A stretch of DNA of 21,576 nt from a virus. The notes under the pieces were generated by a model that saw nothing but the letters and a program-made list of their open reading frames with translations, was not told the DNA's origin and ran no database searches. Made by a program: the position numbers and the translations under genes. Below are positions 8,546 to 14,067 of this stretch, one piece after another. How positions within the stretch are numbered: the stretch's first letter is position 1; the number at the start of each line of letters is the position of its first letter. The stretch spans positions 1-21,576 of IMG/VR virus record IMGVR_UViG_3300030451_003776; one strand, given 5' to 3'.

Positions 8546-8721
8546 AAAGAAAAGAATACTTACCAAGCCCGGATGAAATAAAAGAAGAAACAAGAAAGCT
8601 TAGAGAGAAACATTTAAAAGCAAAGGCTGAATCAAGGTACTCGGATGGACCGACTGTGCCTCGGCTGTTCCTTCATCAACCTAAAGTTAAGGTTGTATAC
8701 AATAGGTTTTATGACTGGTGA
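8542..8721 (+). CDS. Small charged protein (59 aa)
   Basis: ATGA overlap with the preceding gene. The first 30 residues form a Lys/Glu-rich helix (PDEIKEETRKLREKHLKAKA). The C-terminus is different and conserved-looking: PTVPRLFLHQPKVKVVYNRF then YDW. AAAGGTAG just upstream can serve as ribosome-binding site. No family recognised. The strict overlaps on both sides make it very likely real. Confidence 0.6.
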   Translation: MKRKEYLPSPDEIKEETRKLREKHLKAKAESRYSDGPTVPRLFLHQPKVKVVYNRFYDW

Positions 8722-8927
8722 TATTTAGAAAAGCACGAAGACACTTGCGTCGAAACAACATGACTTACGTCCAGCATTTTAGGTTTGCCTTTCGGCACGG
8801 CCTGCGATGTCTACTAGCCGGAGTGTTTCTTATTGTTCATGCCATCTGTCCAGCTTGGTTTCGTAGAGTTGGCTCACGACTTGTGAACAGGTTAGCTAGA
8901 GACTTTACGTTGCATAGAAAAAAATGA
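8718..8927 (+). CDS. Small membrane-associated protein, DUF6356-like
   Basis: The sequence TYVQHFRFAFRHGLRCLLAG, then VFLIVHAICPAWF and RVGSRLVNRLARDFT, matches the small-protein pattern of DUF6356 ('Y..Hf..A...g..ll.ag...iHa..P..f...gs..i..L'). It has one hydrophobic segment (about residues 31-46) flanked by basic residues. GTG 8718 overlaps the preceding stop; ATG 8760 is the alternative and would give a 55-residue protein starting MTYVQHF, which fits the family start better. Neither has a clear Shine-Dalgarno sequence. Function unknown; the family name is from memory. Confidence 0.6.
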   Translation: MIFRKARRHLRRNNMTYVQHFRFAFRHGLRCLLAGVFLIVHAICPAWFRRVGSRLVNRLARDFTLHRKK

Positions 8928-9067
8928 GTATTGGACTTGTTGCAGTTACAGGATTAATTTACCTTTACGTTTCCATTGATCAATTCCAAAAAGGAAATTG
9001 GCCAATGGGTGTCACTTACTTCGCGTATGCATTAGCCAACCTTGGTCTAATGTTCGCGGTTAAATAG
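8924..9067 (+). CDS. Very small two-helix membrane protein (47 aa)
   Basis: ATGA overlap with the preceding gene. The product has two hydrophobic segments (SIGLVAVTGLIYLYVSI and GVTYFAYALANLGLMFAV) joined by a short polar turn (DQFQKGNWPM), typical of small hairpin inner-membrane proteins in phage early regions. It is too short for a typical holin but that cannot be excluded. It is the last gene before the 350-base non-coding stretch. Confidence 0.65.
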   Translation: MSIGLVAVTGLIYLYVSIDQFQKGNWPMGVTYFAYALANLGLMFAVK

Positions 9068-9195
9068 CTTTGCAGTTTGACCTGTCGGTTGCAAAGTTAA
9101 ATCGGTTGACAGGCGGAGGCTCTCCGCAAGGAGGGATTGACGGGACGCAGCATGACCGAGAAGGCAAGCCCGAAAGCCAGATAGCCTAGCTGCAA

Positions 9196-9209
9196 ACAAT
9201 CGCGATTGT
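9196..9209. repeat. Perfect 14-bp palindrome
   Basis: ACAATCG/CGATTGT is a perfect inverted repeat without a spacer, as expected for a dimeric protein binding site, in the middle of the non-coding stretch. A second, shorter perfect palindrome (TGTCGCGACA, 9233-9242) lies 24 bases further on and shares the TCGCGA core. Confidence 0.6.
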
Positions 9210-9231
9210 AAAAGAAGTTGGCAAGCTGAAG

Positions 9232-9261
9232 TTGTCGCGACACTTTAGCCGACCGTATACT
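9232..9261 (+). promoter_or_regulatory. Candidate sigma-70 promoter within the non-coding region
   Basis: TTGTCG (9232-9237, 4 of 6 matches) is 18 bases upstream of TATACT (9256-9261, 5 of 6). Transcription would begin near 9268, just before the folded segment 9272-9349, giving a leader of about 150 bases for the nuclease gene at 9416. The -35 element falls in the TGTCGCGACA palindrome, a possible operator. Moderate to weak by itself. Confidence 0.35.
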
Positions 9262-9269
9262 GAATACTC

Positions 9270-9372
9270 AAGCGAGCAAGAGGTGTGGGTCAGGGGGTCA
9301 CTTCGCTAGATTCAAAGCTAGCGTTGGGACTCTCTCCCTACCTTCTCGCAGCCAGAAGCCTAAGCGAGCAAG
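9270..9372 (+). repeat. 11-base direct repeat flanking its own complement
   Basis: AAGCGAGCAAG occurs at 9270-9280 and 9362-9372. A single CTTCTCGC-type complement (CTCGC 9345-9349) lies between them, so the two copies can compete for the same partner. A second imperfect repeat pair, AGCCAGATAGCCTA (9175-9188) and AGCCAGAAGCCTA (9350-9362), is also present. Confidence 0.6.
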
Positions 9373-9415
9373 TGTTAGTGTTTTAAGTATCAAGCTTGTA
9401 CTAGCAGGAGTATCA

Positions 9416-9910
9416 ATGAGTCAATGGATTGACTTATCTGGTAACTGGGAAAGGATTGCCCAGCTTGACCAAGAGCGTCAGGAGCAGAAGAAGGATTACA
9501 AGTCCGGGCTGCACCTGAGCAAGCAAAGCACATGGCTGATAGGACTATGCGGTGAGTACGCCGTATCGTCCCTGTGCGGCCAATCTGTAGACGAGGCACT
9601 GAAACCACACGGCGACTCTGGAATCGATTTCAGGTGCGATTTCGGAACCGTAGACGTAAAGGCTAGCACTCGCCTGCGAGATGCTGACCTCGTTTTGTTT
9701 CCCAATCAAAAACATTGGGCTGATTTCTACATACTCGTTTCTGTTGACGTTGAAAGAAAACGTGCTCGTATCTGTGGCTGGGCGACACTGGATGAGATAC
9801 GGGCGGGCGAATTGCATGACTATGGCTATGGCCAGCGGCTTCGGCTGAAAGAGCAATGCCTGCACCCAGGCATCGTACCTAGTATGGAATTCTTTAATGA
9901 AATGCAGTAA
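9416..9910 (+). CDS. PD-(D/E)XK-type phage nuclease
   Basis: 164 residues. A catalytic core of the PD-(D/E)XK type is visible: Glu47 in CGEYAVS, Asp71 in SGIDF and the D-x-K pair Asp80/Lys82 in VDVKAST. A strand-rich region with WADFYILVSVD and ARICGWATLDEI follows, a layout shared with restriction-endonuclease-like phage proteins. The first 40 residues are a charged helix. The start has GCAGGAG 6-10 bases upstream. It is the first gene after the structured leader and opens a run of nuclease genes. The substrate is unknown: it could be a host-DNA nuclease or a repair enzyme. Confidence 0.75.
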   Translation: MSQWIDLSGNWERIAQLDQERQEQKKDYKSGLHLSKQSTWLIGLCGEYAVSSLCGQSVDEALKPHGDSGIDFRCDFGTVDVKASTRLRDADLVLFPNQKHWADFYILVSVDVERKRARICGWATLDEIRAGELHDYGYGQRLRLKEQCLHPGIVPSMEFFNEMQ

Positions 9911-10313
9911 GTGCAAGAAGGACTTGCCAAAATCACACTTCAACAAATGGAATAAAGTTAGTCGCGGTTATCAATACTATTGCAAGGAATGCAATCGCAA
10001 AGGGAGGGCAAAGTACTATTGCTCAGAAAGCAACTCGCGGTATAAGAAACGACACAAATACAATTTAAGCGAGGAAGACTTGGATGTCCTAGAGAGTGTT
10101 AGCAACTGTGACATATGTGGCAATGAAGTATTGTGGAGCCCATCAGAACGTAGCAAGAAAGCTTACATTGACCACTGTCATGACACAGGAGAAGTGCGGG
10201 GTGTACTGTGCATGCATTGCAATACTAGCATTGGCAAGCTAGGCGATGACATTGAAAGTATTGAGCATGTTTTAAATTATATGAAGAACTCTCCAGGTAT
10301 ATGTCGTGAATAA
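9897..10313 (+). CDS. Recombination endonuclease VII (His-Me finger resolvase)
   Basis: 138 residues. An N-terminal zinc-ribbon-like part has CSKC (residues 3-6) and CKEC (about 30-33). The C-terminal part has the endonuclease VII signature: CDICG, then YIDHCHDTGEVRGVLCMHCN and IGKLGDD. DHCHDTG...RG.LC..CN carries the zinc cysteines and the catalytic His. T4 endonuclease VII (gp49) resolves Holliday junctions and branched DNA before packaging, and the same role is likely here. The gene overlaps its neighbour by 14 bases; its ribosome-binding site (GGAA) is weak, suggesting coupling. The N-terminal CxxC pair is a common fusion in HNH-type phage enzymes, including free-standing homing endonucleases, an alternative role. 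Confidence 0.88.
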   Translation: MKCSKCKKDLPKSHFNKWNKVSRGYQYYCKECNRKGRAKYYCSESNSRYKKRHKYNLSEEDLDVLESVSNCDICGNEVLWSPSERSKKAYIDHCHDTGEVRGVLCMHCNTSIGKLGDDIESIEHVLNYMKNSPGICRE

Positions 10314-10707
10314 ACAACAGCGTCAAGAGCTGGTGGATTGGGCGGCAGAGCATAGGTGCTGTGCCATCTGCCATTGGCCTGAGTCTGACCACCGCAGACG
10401 GCTTGAGGTACACCACATAGTAGGTGGTTCTAACCGTCACAAAGCTCATACTCCAAGGGCTTATCTCTCGTTATGTAGCAGATGCCATCACGTTTACCAT
10501 AGTGGTAAAATAGTGGCTTTGACCCCAGATATTACTATGGGTATCATATTGCAGGCGAAGCAGGAGAGCGACCCGGATAACTACGACCCAAAGTTTCTTG
10601 CTTCTCTAAAAAACAAACAACATCTGGGACATGACCCAGAACCTATACCGCAATTTTTCATGGATGAAAGAGAGCGAAACCTAACTTGGTCACTCCGAAA
10701 GCCCTAG
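10306..10707 (+). CDS. HNH-type zinc-finger protein
   Basis: 133 residues from GTG 10306, overlapping the endonuclease VII gene by 8 bases. The core is CCAICHWPESDHRRRLEVHH then IVGG, AYLSLCSRCHHVYHSG: a CxxC...CxxC zinc scaffold with a VHHI core typical of HNH nucleases. The last 60 residues are polar without recognised motifs. Phage HNH proteins include homing enzymes, terminase partners and recombination nucleases; no terminase is visible here, so its exact role is open. Confidence 0.75.
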   Translation: MNKQQRQELVDWAAEHRCCAICHWPESDHRRRLEVHHIVGGSNRHKAHTPRAYLSLCSRCHHVYHSGKIVALTPDITMGIILQAKQESDPDNYDPKFLASLKNKQHLGHDPEPIPQFFMDERERNLTWSLRKP

Positions 10708-11069
10708 AATGTGAAGTCATCAGAGTCACTCGGCCTGACACTCTGCTTGTCCGTACCTTCGTGCCATCAGTGACGCAGAAGCTATGCGTGTATGTCACTC
10801 CCATAGCAACAGCCAAGCACAAAAAAGAATGCCAGCAAGCTATATTAGATTGGGTCGAGCTGCATTCTGAAAACGGAAAAGTAATGCTTGATTCTCAGAT
10901 GTGGTGGCGCGATAGTTATGGCAGGTTGTTAGCTGATTTCTTTGATATTCAAACCAAGGAAAGCATGTGCGATTACTTGGTGGATAATAATTACTGTGAA
11001 CTAAACCCCAATCACATACACGACTGTCTGTCTGTTCTACTAAATAGTCAGGAGCCACGAGATGCCTAG
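10686..11069 (+). CDS. Staphylococcal-nuclease-like (SNase fold) protein, divergent
   Basis: 127 residues from a TTG start; no better start is in frame and the ribosome-binding site is poor, so coupling to the HNH gene (22-base overlap) is likely. The pattern is SNase-like: CEVIRVTRPDTLLVR (compare 'v.vvDGDTl.v'), a middle QAILDWVELHSENGKVML, then RDSYGRLLADFFD ('D.YGR.la.v') and MCDYLVDNNYCEL ('n..Lv..Gla'). The usual DGDT is reduced to RPDT, and the segment that should hold the first catalytic Arg and Glu (KLCVYVTPIA) shows neither, so activity may be lost. It may instead be a nucleic-acid-binding relative. Confidence 0.6.
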   Translation: MVTPKALECEVIRVTRPDTLLVRTFVPSVTQKLCVYVTPIATAKHKKECQQAILDWVELHSENGKVMLDSQMWWRDSYGRLLADFFDIQTKESMCDYLVDNNYCELNPNHIHDCLSVLLNSQEPRDA

Positions 11070-11319
11070 TGTTTTGTCAGGTGCAAAGGTAACGCTTACT
11101 AAGTGGAGCGTTCGTGTGTACTGGGATTCTCTTGGTGAGTCCGGAGACTTTCGTCTTGCTAGTAAGGTAGGTACATGGATTGGTCAGAACGAAAAGGTTC
11201 TTGGTAAAGCCAAGCCAACAAAAGTTTGCAAGCTGGTGTACGAACAGTTCGCATCGGTAACTGACGTAAAGGTAGAGGACCGAAGTAACTACGGAGAAAT
11301 AGCGTGGCTAAAAAGCTGA
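11062..11319 (+). CDS. Hypothetical small protein (85 aa)
   Basis: Starts at ATG 11062 with CAGGAG about 8 bases upstream and overlaps both neighbours (8 and 16 bases). It looks beta-rich, with regularly spaced aromatic and basic residues (KVTLTKWSVRVYWDS, GTWIGQNEKVL, KVCKLVYEQFASV). No family recognised. Its place between nuclease genes suggests a DNA-metabolism accessory, but that is only context. Confidence 0.6.
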   Translation: MPSVLSGAKVTLTKWSVRVYWDSLGESGDFRLASKVGTWIGQNEKVLGKAKPTKVCKLVYEQFASVTDVKVEDRSNYGEIAWLKS

Positions 11320-11714
11320 ACTCAAGAGCCAAGGGGGCCTCCGGGGAACGCCAGGCTGCAAAGGCTTGGAGTAAAACATTTAACGTGTCCGCAAGAAGAG
11401 GATGCCAATTCTCAGGCGGTCCAGAAAGTCCAGACATCGTGACTGATCACAAAGAAATTCATGTTGAAGTCAAGAGGACAGAGAAAGGGAATCCATACAA
11501 TTGGATTGCTCAAGCGGTGGTAGATGCTAGAGGGAAGATACCCTGCGTGTTGCATCGTCGCAACAATGAAGAGTGGATACTTATATTGAGGCTTGAAGAT
11601 GCGCCAAGATTTGCAGAGACAATTACTAAACAAGGTACGAAACTGGCTGATGAAAACATTTCCTCTGAGATTCAAACTGAGGATACAGATAGTGCCGGGG
11701 ACCAGGATGCCTGA
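11304..11714 (+). CDS. Hjc-type Holliday junction resolvase (PD-(D/E)XK)
   Basis: 136 residues from GTG 11304. The N-terminal motifs are those of archaeal/phage Hjc-like resolvases: KGASGERQAAKAW (Glu15), ARRGCQFSGG, SPDIV (Asp44), HVEVKRTE (Glu55, Lys57) and WIAQAVVDARG with the conserved Gln. CVLHRRNNEEWILILRLED matches the following strand of the family. The final 25 residues are acidic and variable. Such enzymes cut four-way junctions symmetrically. Together with endonuclease VII it gives this phage two unrelated junction nucleases. The last 116 bases overlap the next gene in another frame, but all catalytic motifs lie upstream of the overlap. Confidence 0.85.
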   Translation: MAKKLNSRAKGASGERQAAKAWSKTFNVSARRGCQFSGGPESPDIVTDHKEIHVEVKRTEKGNPYNWIAQAVVDARGKIPCVLHRRNNEEWILILRLEDAPRFAETITKQGTKLADENISSEIQTEDTDSAGDQDA

Positions 11715-11985
11715 CAGGTTGGGCGAGTGGTATCTAGTCAACGAAGAAACTGGTATCATTAGACTACGAGATGACTTGACGAAGGACACGCTAATTGACA
11801 CTCTCTTGGAGGAATATGCTCATGCTCGCACAGAAGGTTTGGAAGACACAGACGGACGAGAAGACCCTCACCACCACCCGACCTTCTGGGCAGAGCTTGG
11901 AAGAATCACAGTCGCTTATCGAAACACACCTTGGAAAACTAAGTCTGCTTCAGCAGGACGACCCTTACTGGGAAGCTTGCGTTAA
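11599..11985 (+). CDS. Zincin-like (SprT-like) protein with degenerate HExxH
   Basis: 128 residues. TGAGG 7 bases upstream supports ATG 11599; TTG 11593 and ATG 11650 are alternatives. The order VRNWLMKTFP...LGEW...GIIRLRDDL...IDTLLEEYAHAR...HHHPTFWAELGRITVAY matches small phage proteins that carry LLHEWAHA followed by a downstream H..eW. In those the HE.AH motif binds zinc; here the first His is Glu (EEYAH), while the second His and downstream His residues remain. It may be an inactive metalloprotease relative or use altered metal ligands. It overlaps the resolvase by 116 bases and the next gene by 164 bases. Confidence 0.65.
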   Translation: MRQDLQRQLLNKVRNWLMKTFPLRFKLRIQIVPGTRMPDRLGEWYLVNEETGIIRLRDDLTKDTLIDTLLEEYAHARTEGLEDTDGREDPHHHPTFWAELGRITVAYRNTPWKTKSASAGRPLLGSLR

Positions 11986-12226
11986 TCTTTACAAACTATT
12001 GTCCCGTAAAAGAAACTACTACAACTGTAAAGAAGATGCTTTGGCTAATGCTAAAGGTGTAGAGGAAGTGGGCATAGAGCCTTGGAAATACCAGCTTGCA
12101 CGTATTGGTGAAAAATATCGTAGGCTTGGTGGCGAGTTGAAGACATTAGATAATAGGATGACTTTGATGGACATTGCCGGTCATTCAATTATCGCAGCAA
12201 TACTTGTTAGCGAAGGAGAAAAGTAA
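11822..12226 (+). CDS. DUF6378/DUF1599-like phage protein (134 aa)
   Basis: The C-terminal 100 residues fit a helical phage family seen near nucleotide metabolism genes: NYYNCKEDALANAKGVEEVG, ARIGEKYRRLGGELK, RMTLMDIAGHSIIAAILVSE, compare 'g....ri.dKi.RL..l......es..DtlhDlagYaii'. The catalytic role is unknown. ATG 11822 has GGAGG 9 bases upstream and is preferred; ATG 11816 is too close to that site. Its first 54 codons lie within the zincin-like gene in a different frame, so the N-terminus is uncertain. Ends in TAATG with the next gene. Confidence 0.6.
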   Translation: MLAQKVWKTQTDEKTLTTTRPSGQSLEESQSLIETHLGKLSLLQQDDPYWEACVNLYKLLSRKRNYYNCKEDALANAKGVEEVGIEPWKYQLARIGEKYRRLGGELKTLDNRMTLMDIAGHSIIAAILVSEGEK

Positions 12227-12555
12227 TGGCAACTGTAGTTCAGATTACTCGATGGCTTCTGTCTCATAGAGAAGCCGCAATGAAGATATACGAGTTAACA
12301 AAAGAGTGGAGTCAGGATTTAAGCGTGGCTCAGAAGTGGGCCATCGTAAACAGCGTGGCTGAAATTGTTCTGCCACTACTTGAAGGGGCGAACATCCTCA
12401 GTATAGATGCTGACTTTGATTACGATGATGATGTTGAATTGATGGCATTGGGCAGTGAGGTATCTGCTTTAGGAATACCTTGGATTGCTGTAACATCTAT
12501 ACTGATACCAGTGCTTCAAATAATATTCGACTTTGTTCAGAAAGAAGGAGAGTGA
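12226..12555 (+). CDS. Membrane-anchored hypothetical protein (109 aa)
   Basis: TAATG overlap and GAAGGAG give a clear start. The N-terminal two-thirds are helical and soluble-looking, with an acidic patch (DADFDYDDDVEL, about residues 61-72). The C-terminus has one hydrophobic helix (IPWIAVTSILIPVLQIIFDF). It is directly upstream of and overlaps the subtilase gene, so it might anchor, chaperone or inhibit that protease. Holin-like function is possible, but one C-terminal membrane helix is not diagnostic. Confidence 0.6.
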   Translation: MATVVQITRWLLSHREAAMKIYELTKEWSQDLSVAQKWAIVNSVAEIVLPLLEGANILSIDADFDYDDDVELMALGSEVSALGIPWIAVTSILIPVLQIIFDFVQKEGE

Positions 12556-13430
12556 GCTTAGTTCACCTCCCGCCATACCGATTAGAATTCGGGCCTAGTG
12601 CATTACACCTTGGAGTAGATTGGGGAGTCTCCTGCTACGGAGTCCCTGCTCTGTGGCACAGGACCGAAGGTGCGGGTGCTACTGTTGCAGTAATTGATTC
12701 TGGAGTTGCAGACCACAAGCACTTGGAGGTTGCAGACCATCGCAACTTTACAAGCGACTCCGAGCATACTGATACCCTTGGTCACGGCACTCACGTAGCA
12801 GGCATTATTGCTAGCACGGGAGGTAGGTATCGTGGCATTGCCCCGAAGGCAAGAATACTTTCACTAAAGGCTTTAGGCCATAGTGGATTTGGGAGTAACA
12901 CTCACGTTGCTCAAGCTGTTCATCATGCCGCAGATGTCAATGCGGATATTATCTGCATGAGTCTCGGCGGACCAACTCAGAGCGAGGAGGTTAGCGATGC
13001 TATTAAACAGGCTCGTAAGAAGGGGGTGATCATTGTCTGTGCAGCGGGCAATGATGGAGGGTCAGTTAACTGGCCTGCTGCACTTCCGGAAACTGTAGCT
13101 GTTGGAGCTGTAAACAGCGAAGGCCAAGCGTGTGAGTTTAGTTCTCGTGGCAGACAAATTACTGTTGCCGCACCCGGAGAACGAATAACAAGCACATGGC
13201 TCAATAACGATTACGCTACTTTGTCTGGCACAAGTATGGCAACTCCGTTTGTCGCAGGTGTGCTGGCCCTCTATGTCTCCGCCTGGAAAGGAAGAGACGA
13301 CCGCCCCAATTGTTTCGACGTTCTTCGTGAGACCTGCACAGATGTTGGCGAACAAGGTCGAGACAGTTTGTATGGGTGGGGTTTAATTGATCCAAAGAAA
13401 ATTATTGAAGGAGACAGGACGTTCCTATGA
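12552..13430 (+). CDS. Subtilisin-like serine protease (S8 family)
   Basis: 292 residues from GTG 12552 (GTGA overlap with the preceding gene). A complete subtilase triad is visible: Asp49 in VAVIDSGV, His78 in GHGTHVAGI and Ser228 in SGTSMATPFVAG, plus the oxyanion Asn167 in AAGND. The length equals a mature catalytic domain: no signal peptide and no obvious I9-type propeptide, so it probably acts in the cytoplasm or in the virion and folds without the usual prosequence. GGAG is only one base from the GTG, so initiation probably depends on coupling. Possible roles are cleavage of host proteins, processing of virion proteins or counter-defence; none can be shown from sequence. It is not a typical phage prohead protease. 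Confidence 0.92.
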   Translation: MSLVHLPPYRLEFGPSALHLGVDWGVSCYGVPALWHRTEGAGATVAVIDSGVADHKHLEVADHRNFTSDSEHTDTLGHGTHVAGIIASTGGRYRGIAPKARILSLKALGHSGFGSNTHVAQAVHHAADVNADIICMSLGGPTQSEEVSDAIKQARKKGVIIVCAAGNDGGSVNWPAALPETVAVGAVNSEGQACEFSSRGRQITVAAPGERITSTWLNNDYATLSGTSMATPFVAGVLALYVSAWKGRDDRPNCFDVLRETCTDVGEQGRDSLYGWGLIDPKKIIEGDRTFL

Positions 13431-13666
13431 ACACACAGCAGGTTGTTTCGTTAGTCGTCGTAGGTGCGATACTTTGTTGGATGTACCTTCCAAACTTAAC
13501 GGAAGCTCTCAAGCAAGTGAAACCATCTATGCCAACAATCACTCCCAAGAAACCAGAGCTGCTTGACCAGATAGCAGACATCGTAGCTATACGAGAAGCC
13601 AGCTCTAGCCCCGAAGTAACTAAGGCATGCAACGCATTGCTCGAAGTATTATTACAGGTGAAGTAA
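13427..13666 (+). CDS. Small N-terminally anchored membrane protein (79 aa)
   Basis: ATGA overlap with the subtilase gene. One N-terminal hydrophobic helix (VVSLVVVGAILCWMYL, residues 6-21) is followed by a proline-containing linker (VKPSMPTITPKKP) and a helical C-terminal domain with one Cys. The likely topology is a cytoplasmic tip with a periplasmic domain. No lipobox and no recognised spanin motif. Same architecture as the next gene. Confidence 0.6.
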   Translation: MNTQQVVSLVVVGAILCWMYLPNLTEALKQVKPSMPTITPKKPELLDQIADIVAIREASSSPEVTKACNALLEVLLQVK

Positions 13667-14067
13667 TGAAGCACATCATATTAGTCGCCGCTGTGCTCTA
13701 TGCAGCATACACATTCCTGCCATCATCCCCTGCCCCAGTAGCCAAGACAGGACCAGTGGCTGATGCTCTAAGGAATGCTACTCCGAAAGACAAGCAGACA
13801 GTAGCAAGCATCTACGATTCCCTTGCGGACATCACTGAGCGTGACGGTGGCGAGAGAATACCAACTACCGCAGCGTGGCGAGAGATGCATCAAACTGCAT
13901 TAGGACTTAGCGTTGGTGGTACAGACCTAGTAGGTAAGTACGATGGCCTCGATGATGCGGTTGAAGAAGTACTTCAGAAACATGTGTCGCTCGACAACGT
14001 AGCACTGTCAGGTGTAGCTGATGATTTAGTCAAAGCTTGCAAGGAGATAGCAGACAGTGCCAGATGA
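13666..14067 (+). CDS. Secreted or membrane-anchored protein of unknown function (133 aa)
   Basis: The start is ATG 13666 (TAATG overlap, AGGTGA upstream); longer forms would begin inside the preceding gene. The N-terminus is MKHIILVAAVLYAAYTFLPS, a signal peptide or single anchor, with a possible processing site after residues 18-24. The rest is helical and acidic (AVEEVLQKHVSLDNVAL, ADDLVKACKEIAD). It resembles small phage proteins with a TM anchor placed before large enzymes. It overlaps the start of the cysteine-protease gene, so it may cooperate with that enzyme at the membrane. Confidence 0.6.
   Translation: MKHIILVAAVLYAAYTFLPSSPAPVAKTGPVADALRNATPKDKQTVASIYDSLADITERDGGERIPTTAAWREMHQTALGLSVGGTDLVGKYDGLDDAVEEVLQKHVSLDNVALSGVADDLVKACKEIADSAR

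Larger units (their letters stand above)
9068..9415 (+). ncRNA. Candidate structured RNA or leader region (no gene)
   Basis: No open frame of useful length runs through these 348 bases, yet they hold many pairing elements. (a) CTTTGCA 9068-9074 can pair with TGCAAAG 9090-9096, while CCTGTC 9081-9086 pairs with GACAGG 9108-9113, giving an H-type pseudoknot order; alternatively TTTGCAG 9069-9075 pairs with CTGCAAA 9190-9196 and closes a 128-base domain. (b) Hairpin GCGGAG/CTCCGC 9113-9127. (c) Hairpin 9225-9235/9240-9249 with loop CGCG. (d) GCGAG 9272-9276 with CTCGC 9345-9349, continuing AGGT/ACCT and GGG/CCC, enclosing hairpin CGCTAG 9304-9309 / CTAGCG 9318-9323. No known RNA family, tRNA or intron core was recognised. 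It could be a stable RNA, a regulatory leader of the 9416 gene, or a DNA element such as an origin. Confidence 0.4.

Noticed and set aside
9107-9135. TTGACA -35 element upstream of a possible small gene
   Set aside because: There is an exact TTGACA at 9106-9111 but no -10 at proper distance, and the only following ATG (9152) opens a 10-codon frame.
9272-9349. tRNA-like hairpin with TTCAAAG loop
   Set aside because: The loop is 8 bases, lacks the G-C closing pair of a T-arm, and no acceptor, anticodon or D-arm fits.
9068-9415. Group I or II intron next to the HNH and endonuclease VII genes
   Set aside because: No P7/S-type core, no domain V hairpin, and neither flanking gene appears interrupted.
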